Assembly: GCA_027577415.1 (NCBI GenBank)
Contig: JANBQS010000160.1
Span: forward strand, 1 to 30,046
Length of the DNA: 30,046 nucleotides
Direction of reading: 5' to 3'
From: Coemansia sp. RSA 922
Taxonomy: Eukaryota > Kickxellomycota > Kickxellomycetes > Kickxellales > Kickxellaceae
The notes under the pieces were generated by a model. That model saw only the letters and a list, made by a program, of their open reading frames with translations. It ran no database searches and was not told where the DNA came from. Below, in pieces: positions 1-15,000 of the stretch. The first letter of the stretch is position 1; each line of letters starts with the position of its first letter. Made by a program: the position numbers and the translations under genes.

Positions 1-3000
1 GGTGCGCGTTGCCTCAGAGTACTGACCCATGGCAAGCTGACCAAAATCATTGGCACCACAGCCCCAGACATCGCCATCGGCAGTCAACAGCAGCGTATGG
101 CGGCCACCACACACAGCCGACGAGAACGGACGCTCGCTCTTGATGCGCTTAAACACGAATGGCTGCACAGTGGTCGTTGGCCCATGCCCTAGTTGACCGC
201 GGTCATTGCCACTAGGCCCCAATGCGCACGTGTACACATGGCCGCTGCTAGTAGTAGCCGCAATATGGTCTTCACCAGTAGACACCGCTACGACGTTTTC
301 ACGCCAACCCAAGCGCGGTTCAAACTCCAGAGTCGGAGAAGCCTGCTTAGCGCCCTGAGAGTTGTCGCCACGCACAAGTCGGATGCGACTCTTGCGGTCT
401 AGCAAGACAGCATAGTCACGGGAGGCTGCCATTGCAGTAATACCAGAGTCGCGAAGAGTACACTGAGGCATATGTGGTCCGGAGTCAGCACTGAACCCTG
501 CGCCCCACTGATACAAATTGCCGTCAACGTCGACTGCAGCTGCATGAGTCTTAGCAAACGCCGCACTGCGCAACAGTTTGCCCTCAAGTCCAGGAACGGC
601 AGCTCTCAGTCCGACTCCCTGCCCTGGGTGCAAGGGATCCACTAGTCCACATTCGTTGGATCCGACTACGTATAGGCCGGGGTGGGTCCAAGCCCAGTTG
701 ACTTGCTCCTGATGCGACATTTCAGACTTTGGTGCTAGTTTGGCTCGCAATTTCGACTTTGAGCCAGACTGGCCCTTGACTGCAGTCGGGTGAGTGTCGG
801 AGGACTGTTTGGCTGGCCATGGCAGGTAGCGAGCAATAGTCGACCCATGCTCGGTGTAGAGGTAGTAAATACCCCCGCCGATAAGGACAGTCGTGGCAAC
901 GCGTGCGTACAGAGACACTGGTGGATCAATCCCAACATCGTCATCCTCTTCGATATTGTTGTGTCTATTCGTGCGCTGGTCTGAAACTCGACGGCGAGAC
1001 GCGTGTATGCTAGAGACTGTGTAAGCATGTGGCCACGTTCTGGCAACAATGGCGGGAGCCATTTTGGGCTTTAGCACCGTTCGCAGCATTTTGAAATTCG
1101 GGAAAATAACAAGGAGAGGAAAAAAAATAAGAGCAAGAGTAAAACAACAAGGTTATTTTTCGACATCTGCTGTCGATCAGAAAAGAGGCTTAATCAGTCC
1201 ACTCGTTCTGCGGCTCGCATGCTAAAATATCAACCTACGTCAGAGTCTTTGGGTGTCGCTAAAAAAAACACGTGCGGCTGTGTAAAGTCCTACGGCATCG
1301 CCACCAACTATTGCGATATTCATATCTCGGAACGTGTGGATACTTGCCCGAAAGCAGCGGTGTATGCTTGGACTCGCTGCTCATATATTCAGCGGCTGCA
1401 AAATCACTCCAGAGCCATTTTGTCAGCATGGTTGAGCACTTGCGCGCAAAGTACACTGCTCCGCCTTACTTTGGAAGAATGCATGATGATTGTCGTTCTC
1501 TTTGTTTGAATGTGTTTAAAGAGTTTAAAGACCCGAGAGGAATCTGGACAAGCTTTTGAAGGTTTGAGGTACAGGAATTGAAAGAAAGAAAATGAAGATA
1601 ATATTTAAAATATATGTAAAATGGCATGAAATAAATGGTGTTCCTCTAAAAAAAAGTTGCTACTTGTACCACCGACCAGCGGCTATTTCAAATAACTAGC
1701 CTCACTGCAAGAGGATGGAGGCAAAAGTGTATCAGGCAATAACACAGCGCCGGCGGCATTATCAAGGGCGAGAAACAACATGGGTCTCATGCGACAACGC
1801 CCAGTGGTAGCAAAAGTTACTGGCATGCAGAAAGCGGGGGTCTTGGTACTTTCTGAAAACATACTCGTTGGCGGGAGTATCCAGCACGTGGTCGAGCATC
1901 CGGGCAGCTACGGGCTCAAGCTCCTCTTCGGTATATCCCGAGTAATGGCGGAGATTGGCAGTCCACGGACCAGACCCATGCATACGGCGACCAAGGTAGA
2001 TACCAGCGGCAGCAATCTTGCTCAGCGGGTACTGGATGAGGTGGTCATCCAAAAGGCAAATCTCCATCAGATACATGGCGACGGCGTAAGTGTACAGGTT
2101 AGAATTCTCAGCCTTTGACACGCGGTGCAAAAAGGTCATCGGACTCGGGTGCGACAAGTCAAAGCCAATTGCGGCAAGAATATCGGCCTCGGTGGCAATG
2201 ATCTCCTGGGCACTGTATATGTCGCCAGACTTTCTGATAAATTTTTTAATGTTCGGCGTAGAAGACGTCTCGTATTTGCTCGCCAACACGACGGCAGTGA
2301 GACCGATCAGCTCGAGCTTACTAGGAGAAACCTGGCACTTGGAAAGGTAGCGGTCGAGGATATTGACGGCCAAGAATAGCGCCTCGGGCAGCAAGCGCAG
2401 TTGGTAGTGGAGCTGGACCATCCAGTCGACAAGCTCACGGCGCATCCGCCAAGTCACCTCCTTCTGCCTGTCCATGTAGGTCGACTTGGGCATCGTGACC
2501 AACTCGCGCTTGCGCAGGTACTTAATGATGTCGCTAATGTACTCGGACACCATCGGCGGGTCGTCGCTGTCCTCGGCGTCGATGTCATTCCAGTCGCGCT
2601 CGGTCTCGGCGACACTTGGATTAATGTCAGCAACTGGCGAGGAAGCTGCGGATGAGGAAGACACGGTAGATGGAGCCTTGTACTCCCAGCCGCGCACAAT
2701 ATCTGCACCATATATCTCCATGTCCTGCTCCCGTGTGCAAGGGACACACACGGAGGATGCAATCGGCGCAGCCCTGGCAGCTTTGCCAGCGAGCGCGCGC
2801 AAGGACAAAGAAACACGCGACGGCTTGGCGATCTTGCGCATTTTGATATCGGCGGGAAGGTATTGCTTGACCACGGTGGCCTGCGAATCAGCGGAGTCTG
2901 AGTCGGGCACAGTGGGTTTGGCCGGGACTTTCTCCTTGCGTCCAGCCGGAGCTGTCGAGTATTTGGAAACCTTTGCTTGGACGACCCGCTCGGGCTCGAC

Positions 3001-6000
3001 GACATTGGCGCGACGCTTCCGACCAGCTAGCGGCACTAGTATGACGACCCTGGAAGTACCGACTGCTCGCGCTACGACGGCCTCCACCGCTTGCATTGCG
3101 GCAGACAAAGCGGCTGTGGGAGCAGAGGGGAGCGAACTGCGCAGAGCATTTGGTGAGCTCGCGGCGTCGAAGCTCTTAACCGGCGGGGCAGCCATGGCCT
3201 GTGTGTCAGCCACGACGACGGGCGGTGCGGGCTGCTTGCGGGCAGCAATAGCGTCGCTAATGGCTGCAGCGACTTGGTTGCTGGTGCCAATCTTCCGGCC
3301 AACATGCGCTCTCGAAGCAGGCTTCTATGAATGCCAGTAAAAAACATAAGAAAAAGTTTAATGTTAGTATTCCGTGACAGATGGATAAATATCACTACCA
3401 ATATTACGCCATTATATACATCATGTAGTACAAACGGGTGACGTGTGCACAGTAATTCAGAGAGGACCTGGAGGGGAAAAGGGAGGGGAGGCGTAGTGGA
3501 AGCGGGCCAACCACATCTTGCAAGGGACAAGGCGGGAAAGTGGTAGCTCCACAAATGCATCGTATATGAATATAAATAAAGAAAAAATGACATTGACTTA
3601 CCATAGTGTTGTGAGGAGATTTCATAACATATGACAGGCCGAAGCGTGTGCTGGCCGACTTTGCTCCATGAGGAGCACGGCTGTTGCTGCCGACAGCCTT
3701 GTTCTTCACCGAGTGGCGGGCGATGTTCTACAGTCACAAAAACGAGCATAACAATAATAATAATTAGCAATGTTTACTGGTGCTGTGCTGTGTTACTCAC
3801 AGAAACACACGGCAAAAGGCATCAAGGCAGACCACCAGATATAATTTGTGCACATGGGAGGGGCGAGGGAGACAAGTGAGGGGGGCATTAGGGCATGTTT
3901 GCAATAGCGGGGATTAACGTGTCGACCTGTGTAACCTCTGAGGCACAGGGAATTTATCTCATTCACATTGTTCACATACTTACCATGCGGGGTACCAGAG
4001 TCATTGTTGTAAAAAAAAAAAAAAGAGAAAATGAAAGGGGAGTTTGAATACTAAACAAAAAAGTGAAGAAAGAGAGTGACGAAAAAAAAAAAAAAAAAGA
4101 AAACGAACATGAGTGAGGAAAAACACGGGTTTATATAACCGAATGTTGGAAGCGGGAGGAAGCCCCCCAACTTTCAGTCAAGTGGCAAGACCGCTTAGTC
4201 GACGAAATGAAATATCCCCCCAACACCTTTTGTAATTCATGTGTGGTCTAGGAAAAAGAGGTTTATTGCCGTCCCACCGATGACGACACCAAGCCACTCA
4301 GCGCTCTTCCCCCCCCCCCCCAACAACTTGCAGCTGCCAGCTAACTTGCAGGCCAAAATCCTTGTCTGCGCCAACACGCAAGGTAATACTCGCTATTGAT
4401 ATTGCCGAGATGCCACTGACTGTTGATATTGTCTAAATACGTGGTCGATTGTGGCTACTACAAGCTCAATGTGTATTTCCCCCGTATTGGCGTGGACTCA
4501 CTGCACATCATGCACATCTTGTAAGTCAGCGCAAACCAGCGCTCAGGTCATGCTGGGCTGCATAGGTCCTGGTATTGACTACAGCCTTTACACGGAGCAA
4601 GTGGGAGCTGTTTCAGTCTGACTTGCTTACTTTAGAACATAATGATGTGAGTTGCCGACATCTTGAACTGACATTCTTGCCAGGCGGCATGCAGGGATAT
4701 TGGCACAGTTGATGACCGAATAGATCACACATTTGATGTCTGCCTTGTTTCCGCTTACTAAGGAGGATGTTCAATAAGCTGACATTTTAAAGTCGCTAGA
4801 GTAGCAAGTGATACTTTTGTATTTAGACTCTAATGTCAATGTTAAGAGTGGTTGTAGACATTTTGTATAATTAACAATAAAGGTGTAATAAAGGCTAGCT
4901 GAATGTAAACTACGAGAGAGGCAATAAAGTACGTGAGATTCCAGCACCAACAAATGTATAAGCAATGAAAATGACACCAGCGGCAATACCAACGCAAGCG
5001 TACAACACACCCGCAACAACAATAACAACAGCAGCAGTGGCGGCACAGACGACAACAGCCACTATCTCAACAGCAGCAGCTCGCAAAATGAGCGTGGCAC
5101 TCGAAACAAGATCGCGAGCAGACTTGGTACCCTTGAAAAGAGCGAGGAGCACAAACACAGAAAAGAGGTGAGAAAAGTTCATGTGGTAATTAAAAGATGC
5201 TGAATAGAGGAAAAATGTACAGAAGCGTAATGCTAATAAAATTCCCAAAGAGACAATAATCACGAAAGTGTAGAGGAAAGAAGAAAAAGGATGGCAGCGA
5301 GAGCGTAAGCCATTTCAAATAAACCAGTTCCTCCAAAGGTCCGGCATGCATTGCTTAGGAGCGGACAGCAAAAAAATGAACCCGTAGTGACACACGTGGA
5401 AGGGCTGGGATAGGTTGATCGGTCCGGTATAAGAAACTAAATTAACAAAGGGGGGCGGCAGTGGACCATTCACGGGTTTATTGAGCAATGAGGGCTGTCG
5501 GTGGAGACGTTGCGCCAAACAAGTAGCGGGCGACTATTTTTAGGTTATATTGTTATGCTCAACAGGTCAACAGCTTCTGAGCTAGCTCAAAAACACCTAG
5601 CTAGACTATCGAAGCGGCCAAACTACTGGCAGAGAAACTGCCAAGAGTAATCCAAACAAGGACCAGCTCCACAGGCACATAAGCGTTCTATTAGCTAGAT
5701 TAGACAACGCTGATCCAGAGGACAGCAAGAGCAGGCACATTATTTGCCTTACAAGATTGACGTTCAACGTCCTATGTTCTTTTCTCTTTATCCTTTACGG
5801 CTTCAAGTTGTTTATTCTACATCTACATAAATCTATTTACTAGTTTATACACTTTACGTGATCTAACCATTAACCGGTTTCACCTTTCTCTTACTTTCCC
5901 TCCATACAATAAACAATTGTGATACCATTTCATGTTTTTAGTCAATAGTTAAATAGAAATATCCTCCTTAGAATGATCCAAGCCAGCGAGTAACATCATG

Positions 6001-9000
6001 CTTGTAAGGATTATACCCGAACATGTCATCCGTGGAATCGTAATCTGCATCTGGGTCGATGTTGTAGAGATCATACTCGTCAGGAAGATCGTAGAACTCG
6101 TCGTCATACTCTACTTGAACCAAGCTCACCAATCCACCTCTGGCGTTAATTTGCTGAACCCAGCCACAGTCACCAGTCTCGTCCCATCGAGTTGCCTGTA
6201 GATATACGAGCTTCTGACAGCCATCGACAAGCCCCTGAATACCGGCGTCACTTACTAGGCATCCATCAATTTCGAGCCACTTGAGGTTGAGCAGAGTCTT
6301 GGAAATAGCAACCAGTGTGCCATCATTTACGTCAGCGCCACTGAGAACAAGTTTCACAAGGTTGGACAGCTTCACAAGAACGGCAAGAATGGAAGAAACT
6401 TGAATACGTGACTGACTGATATCCAGACTAGCCAGAGATAAGCATGTCAGTGGGTTACTCACAAACAAGCGCTCAAACTGGATTCCGCGCATTCCCATGC
6501 AAGTGTGCATGTCAAGTACTTTGAGCCGTGTGCAGTACTTTAGTATTGGTGCGACACGTCTATAGTCCTGCATTTCGACATCGTAATCGGCCTTGTCATC
6601 ATCGTCGTCATCACAGGATTCATCATAGTAGGCGATTCTAGGAATAATCAGCACTTGGACCAGCTGTCCATAATGGTGACAACTTCCCAAAGCAAACAGA
6701 GGCATGGAACCAACAACCTGTGATAGACGCATTAGTTGCCGCTTGTTAGTTAGCCTCGGCTTCTGTCATAGGCGCCGCATAACAGGCGGCCATATGTGTT
6801 TATGACTCTGACAGAATTGCAGGAGATCGGGTTGCTTCAGATAGACACTAATCATGTCCGCAAGCAGCAAATTGCTGAAGACAGAGTTTACAGGTGTGGT
6901 AGTGAAAGCCATTATTAAAAGCAAAAAAGTGAAGAGCAGTGAAGAAAAGTTAGCTCTGATAGTCGAGGTATTCGACGGTGGATGGTGATGTCCTTTTGGC
7001 CGCAGCAAAGTTTGGGATTACATTTGGGATGCTGACGTCATCGCCAAACTGACGGGGGAGCACGCAGGTCACAACGTGTGTGATCTCGAGCTAAAGAATG
7101 AATCTCGGTGTTGTGAAATGGTAAGATATTTTTTATTGCTCTAAGCGCTTGTCAATGAAAGCAAATATATTTCATAATTCTATAGAGGATACGAAATATT
7201 ACTAAAGCCCACCGAGTAAAAGATTTACCATTACTAAGCGAAGATGAGGAATAGCCCATCCTACTGGTTCATAGTGATGGCGTGAGATAATCCAGACACT
7301 GCTCAGAGTGTTGTCTCCTCTAAATAATTCAACTCCCACGGCACAATTGGGTATCTAAAAGCGTTGGTTAACTAAAAGATAGCCTATGTACTAGTAGAAC
7401 CCCTTGGTTGAATTGAATACCTTAAACAGTTAGATATGTCCCAGGTGAATGGTGTTTGCAACCCCTTCGAAAATAGTGTAGCATAGTGGAGGTTTAATTT
7501 ATCCCCATCAGGTATTTGATTGATATATTCGTAAGATCGTCATAAAGGGCAATTTTCCTTCTTATCCAAGTACGCGAAGGTAGTTCTTTCTCTTCATCGT
7601 CCCCAAAGTATAAGAAAACGTTTACATCTTGTGAATTTATATTATTTTCGAAGTATTCAATGGTTAAAGAACGATTATTATCCCAAATAACTGGGAGTGC
7701 AGCAATACCTTTAATGGGGTTTGCACCTCAGTTAACTTGTTCAGTGAGATAAACAATCGCCTCATCAATACTTTTTCCTCTATCAACATGTCCACTGATT
7801 TGTGGCAAACCTTTAGTGTCACGGGTAACGGCAAAATAATAAAAAGGCATGGGTTTAGTAGCTTAAACGGGCAAGTAAATTGGAGAACTGTGGAGTGACG
7901 GATGGCTGTTTTGAAAGTAGTGAGGAGTGGCAGCAGCTTGCTTTTTTATAGCAGGTAAAACAAAAAAGCCCTCCTTGCTTTCTGTTGGAAGAAGCCAAAG
8001 GAGGGGTAAACTGTACTGTTTAGTGATTGTTTTCAGAGAAAGCTAATGAGCGAATAATGATGTCATTATTCTCTTCTTTTCTTTGCGTGAATAAAAGCAC
8101 ATCATAGGCAGGCATTCAAGTAGAAGTCTCTAGCTTTTGTGCTTCCTATTTTAAGCTGCTTGCTGTGTGCATTTTTGTCATTTCACGTCATCGACTGTGA
8201 ATGAGCAAAAAAGACGTCACCAGTTTTTTTGTACCCTTTGTATCTTTGAAACATGCAACAAAAAGGAATGCTTACAATTTTGCGTCAGAGCTGGTAATGG
8301 CCCCTCTGTGGACACCTGGTTTTCCTTCATTTTTGGCCTTTTGCTCAACACCCCCTCCTGCTCCTGGGCACGCTTTTTTCCCTCAATGTAGCTGCTGAAC
8401 ACAGTATTGCTTCACTTTTCTTGTTGATGGGGGTTCACATGTTTTTTCCGAAGTAATAGATTGTTTATTGACGTCAGCTATAGAAGAAACCAACAAACAA
8501 CAAGGTATCGTCTCCACTACATGCCTAAGAAACAGCACAAGCACATGTTTAAGCACATTTTCTAGTCAAGTGCTTAAAGCCGTGAGTCAAACGCTGTCGT
8601 ATTTTAATCGTCGTACTTCCCCAAAGTGTCAGGATATTGGCATGCCAGGCCCTGAACAAAGGACAATAGATCCCATTTCATTTTATTATCAATCCCAACA
8701 GTTTCCTGTTCTTCCTTAATCCCAAAGAACAAGAATACGTCTGTTTTTGAACATATCTCACATTTTTCATAATCAGCAATGCTTGTCATATTATTACCAA
8801 TAATGACTAAGGGGTCGGAGATTTCTTTTTTGGCTTGTTCGTTTAGGGAGCGAATAACCTCTTTAGTAATTTTTCCTTCAGTTCTTTCCTCAAATCCACT
8901 GATCATTGGTGCTCCAGAATCTTCCGTAATAGCATAATAATAGTACTTCATGGCAGGAATAACTATGGTGAGAAAAAATCAATAAAAATTTGATTGAGGC

Positions 9001-12000
9001 TAGGTGGATGGTTTGAAAGCTGAAAAATGGAGGCAGGTGCTCGCTTTAAATATCAAAGAGACAAGAATTCACCTCTGGTTTGCTGCTGAGCAAGGCAATG
9101 GTGGGTAAAAAAAATTGCTGTGCTGTTTAACAAATTTTCTTTCAGCAAATGCAAAAAGAATATTTTTTGGGGAGGGCAATTCACTTGCTACCTTTGCTTT
9201 AAAGAACATTCGTCATTGGCGTAGGATTGCACAATATATCTGAGATGGAGTGTTTCTGTTTTAGCAGCCATTGTGTCTTGATTTTTGCTCCTCTTTCTTT
9301 GCCATCAAACGCGGAAGAGCAACAAAATGAAATCATTATTCTTCGTTTCCATTTCTCCAAAGAACGTGCAGCAGGAAGAGAGACTTGCGATTTGTCTCAA
9401 AAAGCAGGCTAGGCTTCACTCACAGAATTATTTTCTATTCCTAAGGGTGCTCACCATTGCTGAATTTCAACTGTAACTAAATTATTAGCCATCATTTATT
9501 TTCTTTACCCGTATTTAAAAATAAAAGCTAGTTGCCACACCAACGTTTGCTAGTTCTTGCCTAATGTTGACCCACCTTTCTTTGTTAGTCAGCTCTTGTT
9601 TGATCGATAGAGCCAGAAATCATGTCAGCACAAAATATTGAAACAAAGTACTTTATATTTTTTTGCTAGAATGGCGCTAGTTCTTGGACAGGGTGCATCT
9701 TGTCATTGATCAGGTTTTCATAGTCAAAGTTTCTGGAGCTGCATTTAATTTACACTTCTTTGAAGGACCCATGCTCTTCTTCGCCCTGACTGCTGTGGTA
9801 GTTTCAGTTGCGCTCAATGCCACAAGGGCCTCTCCTCTGTACCATTCCATTAAGGCTAGAAGTGCCATCACAATCATTTGCTCAAGGTTGTCACACCGGG
9901 TGAGTGGGCCATGCTCTGTATCCCTTCTTGTTCCATGGCAATCTGGGTGGAGGAAAAGAATCCTGTGCATATCCACTGCCAGGTGACACAGTATCTCGTA
10001 ATGGTTCATATGGCTTGCAATATCCTTGTAAATGTCCATCGCAGAACCCATTTGGACATGGCATGGTAGACAAGGAATGAGTCTTTTAAACTCTACAACT
10101 AGATAAGAGGATAACCCAGCCTTTCCACAGGATACTCATTTCGATCCTCTGGGGTTAATGCCAAACATACCCAGAATACATATGATGTAAAGTATGCTCT
10201 CCCAATCATCGAGTTGGTTGAATGGGGCTAGCGCATGTTCCCTGTTGTCCACATACAATCCTTCAGCAACTGCCTGTCACCCCAAGCTTCAAATGGATTG
10301 GAAGAGCATTAACTCTGGAACATCAGCTCTGGTCACATTGGCACTGTCACCAGAATAAAAAGCACAGTCCAGATCTGTCAGTACTCCCCTTACTCCATCT
10401 GTCATCCTCTAGAACTGAATGGCTCGGTCACTAAGGTTGCCATGAAGAATCTTGCACTTGGTGTATGCTGCATTAAGTGCTACCATGGCATCGGCAATTA
10501 CAATGATGACTTGGCTCAGGTTATCTGCTGCCGATATCATGTTCCCAGGCCACTGCAATACAGTGTGCCTGTGTTGGCAGACACGGCTAGTAGACAAGCC
10601 TTGGACGTAGTTGCTAGACGAGCCTTGGACGTGGCTGCTAGACGAGCCCTGGTTATCACTGCTATCCTTAATCTTGCCTTGAGCAGTACTTGGCAGTCCT
10701 GCAAACACTGAAGTAGTCAAGTCTAGGACAGGCTTGCCTCCTTGCTTAATGTACACAGGCCCAGTGCTTACGAAATGAGAAAAACTGTCCTTGAATTTGC
10801 CAGTCCTGCCAAACACATCTCATAGGGCCTTGAGGAATGAGATCTCATGTGTGTCACTGCTCGAAGTAATCCAAACATCCTTGATCAAGAAAGTTGGCCT
10901 GTCCATTGACTTGGGAGTGGTAGATGTGGCAAAGTATCTGGCGTGGCATCCAGTAAGGTGCTCTGCTGCTCCAATGCACTGCTTGCTGTAGTATGTGCAA
11001 TGTCCCACTTTGTCCATGCTCTTATCCACCTTGTGAATATCGATCATGAGGTAAAGATCACTGACATTCCTGTCAACAATATATCTGATGGATGGGTCAA
11101 ACCCAAGGCCATCAGCAGAGCACAGCAATCAACTGACTAGTAGCAAGATAAATGCCTGACAACCCTTGGCACTTGTAATATCCATCTCAGTTGACTGCCA
11201 GTTATCATCAGGGCCAAAGATGTATGAGCAAATAGTGCGATTAGACATGGTCAGTCCCCAGGTAAACTGGTGGTTGTGCTGGCTGAAATACTGCACACTT
11301 GCCCTCATAGCCAGCCATAGCTCGGCCTCATCACAATCATCATTTGTCCTTGCTATCTCTGTGTCAGCAATGATAAGATGAGATGCTGGAGCCACCTGTC
11401 TCTCCACATTACAGCCGAGTGGAAACATGCCACACTTGACATGGGCAGAGCCCACAAAATCAACAAAGTCCACTGAATCAAAGTCAGTACACCTGTCCTC
11501 TGTGCTTGTGTTAGCAACAGTCAATATAAGTCAACAGTCATCTAGTTTAAAAGACCCGTTTACAACACTCTGGGTAAAGCCCACCTTGAGATGGTGTGCA
11601 ACAAACAGAACAAAAGACTCAAAGCTAGAGACTACTTGGTCAGCATCCCAAACGTTTAGCATTGAGTAGCGGCTGTGCTGACTGTTCATGCTTGTATTTG
11701 GCACTGGAAAGCCAGTCCACTCCAAAATGTCTGAGGCCCATGACTCCAGAGGACTGTTAGTGAGTCTTTCCATCCAAGGCTCATAGTCCGGGCCTTTGCC
11801 ATGAGGGTTGTTGTCATGTCCTTTTCCTTGATGATTGCTAGTGTAGATGAAGTCCCAATAACAGGTGTTGAGTTTTTTGCACTTGGCTGCAATCAACAGG
11901 CAGGCCTGTAGGTCTGTGGCAATCATGCTGGCAAGCTTGCAGGTGGCTGTGCTGCTATCTGACATGCAAGGAGTAACCTGCTGCCATATGGAATTGCAGT

Positions 12001-15000
12001 TGCTATGTAAGGCGTTCTGAAGAAGCACTCTGTCGTCATTATGGTGCCTACCTGGGATCGAACTGAAGCTAAAGTTTTCACTGGCTAGGGTATGGTGGTC
12101 TGACCTGAGCTTGGTAGTAGCACTGCTTTGAGTAAACAGGTAGTTTCCTTCACTCATATCAGCCACAGTTTGGTAGGATGGCAAGCCTGTGTCTCCCTCT
12201 GTCAAATCAGAAGTCATGAATAGAAAAGGATAAAATTGTCATGAAAGAAAATGCTATGAAAAGAGAAAAGTTTGAAATGCAAAAGAGAGCAACAAACATT
12301 ATGAATTTGCTGTGGGAATACAGTTGTGGCTGGGGGAGTATGCCACCAGATCTGATTAACAATTAAGCGGGCATTAAAGTGCTGAGATGTGTTGGGGAGC
12401 AATAAGCCACAGGCACAATGAGCTGCGGTGATCGCTCAGTGGGCCCATAAATATGGCCCACTCCTCCGCAAGATGGGAGTCGAGGTTCCTTAGTTCGCTA
12501 TTACTCACATCCGCTTATTTTCTATACTATTAATCGCTTATTCTTATTATTATATCCGCTCCTATTACTACTCGCAAACAGATGTGCTGAGCTACAGCCA
12601 AAGATGGCCAGGGAAATAGCTGAGTGGGCCAGTAGATATGGCCTGCTTCTCCACAAGATTGGAAAAGGGACTTTCTAGATTGTTATTCTTCACATCCGCA
12701 ATTTATAACACATTATTTGCTCTTATATCTACTTGCAAACCACATTATCCAAGAACTAGGCAATAGAGATGTATTCACAATAACTAATTGTCTAAAAAAA
12801 GTGAAGAGAATAATGGATATCTATTGATTCAATCCCTGCTGCGAGTAGGCATGGACGAGCATCTTAGGAGTAAGGGGAATGGATAAGGGGTGGTGGCCAT
12901 TGTCAGCTTTGAGGCAAATGCAAAGGCTCCAGTTTTCTGCTTTATTTTGCATTTGCTGAAGGCAGATGAGAAAGTGCGGCCAGCAGTCAGCCAAAAAAAG
13001 AAGCACTTTTGCAGCTGAAAGTCTCTACTCCACCACGTGTATTCTTTGAAATAAAGGAAGCAAGCAGACCTCTTTCCCAATTTTTCTGTTCGTTCACTGC
13101 CACTGAAGGAGGTGGATGGTAAAGTGCAGCCAGCAGTCAGCCAAAAAAATAAGCACTTCAGCAGCTGAAAGTCTCCACTCCACCACGTGTTTCCTTTGTT
13201 TCAAAGCAAGCAAGCAATTCACCATCCCCAATTTCCTTGCTATTTTCACCTATTCCAGAGGATTTTTGCTAGATTGCCTACCCTACCCTGCCTGGCACTT
13301 TCCTGCTGCAAACTGGGCGAGTCTCCTCTCCTCTGATATAAAAAGCGAGCTGCTGTCACTCCTTGCTACATTTTAAATACCAAATACTACATATCACATA
13401 TTATCTTTCTCCATATAGTTATTCCAAAAATGTCTCCTTATTATATTGCTTTTAATCTATTAGGAACTAAGTTGGTCCCCTGTGGACGTGAGGCAAGAGA
13501 AGGTATTAAAGTTGGAGAAGCGCTTCAAGAAATAACAGCTTCTGCTGGAAGGTGGAAAACTTTAAAGGAAGATACCGAAATATATTTGGCTGAGAATAAG
13601 GATGATGGCTTCTTTACGCCTCTATCTGATGATTCAGTGCCTAGTATAGTGGATGGAATGGACAAAAATAAAAATGTCTATATATTTGTTGGCAGTTTGG
13701 ATGACATACGTTGGCTTATTTCTAAGCATGGCAGTGGAGAAGGGATTTATAAGTTTTTTGATCAAACTTTCGAAATGCTCAAGGAGATATTAAAATTGGC
13801 ATAGGTATTTCTAAGGTATTCTCAAGCACATAATCTACATCATATGTAAACCATTAGTCCCCTTGTAGTTGTCACCAAAGCTTTTAAGATTCCTACAACT
13901 CAGAGTTTGCAGCTCCATGGTACACATAAAGTTTTTAGTAAGCAGACCTTTTTACTTTTTATAGTGCAACTTATTAAACATGATATTGGTTTTTTTGTTG
14001 TATGACCAGAATAATATATTGAAAGTGATAATCTAAAGTTGCATAAAAGAAACAATTCTTCCGTCGATCGAATAACCAAGAAAGGAAGGCAATGGTTAAT
14101 GGGTTGCTAGATCTCCTAACCAGCTACTATTCAACAGAAATGGGAATGTCCAAGAGATGGGTGTTGACAGGGGCTTCTTAGGCCTGCCAGCAGTGTTGAT
14201 TAGATAAGCCTTTTAGGCAAGTGTCGAATAGTTATCAACTGTATTAAATAAAGGGATTGTGAAAGTAAGAAGGTATCTACCAGGGCAGCTGTACCATACC
14301 AGCAGACAATGGTCTGGCAGAGAGGGACGGGCAGTAGTGCAATGATTAGAGTGAGGTCATACCTGGCTAGTGTAGTGTTACTTAGTGAGCGTTGTGAGCT
14401 AATAGCATATAGAATTTATTAAATATGAGCGTATATAAAAGTGAGAACAAGTATCTATCTCTGGATGCCAGCAGGTTAATGTTTATTTAGCCTTCTTCAT
14501 GGCCTGTTTCCATAGACGGAAATACGCCTTTCCCACTACCCTTAGTGTTGCCGTGTTGTGCCTCTTTGCAGGTGGACGATCATCTATCAGCAGTGGGATA
14601 TTTGGGCATTGAGAGTCCTGGTCATCTGGCAGACATGTGTCATTGTCAAACTGATCACATGGGCCGATGTGCTGTGCAATGATGTGTGTAACACTTAGGC
14701 AGCCCAGTTTTTTCTATTGCTACTCTTCACATCCAAAATCATGCTTCTCTCACCTGACATGCCTTTGCAGCCTTTCTTTTAAAGGACTAATTGGATGTGT
14801 GTAATCTATTTAATAATGAATTTTCTTTTGAACAAAGAATATTGCTTTATCTGTTTCCTAATTAAAGAGGAAAATCACTGTTGTCTATTGGCTGGGTACT
14901 CTTCAGCTTTTCTTGAATTGTGCTGGGCAACATTGGCATCCTCCGGCTGTGAGCAGGTATAAAAGGCAAGCTGTTGTTGTTAGATTTTAGAGCGGAGTGA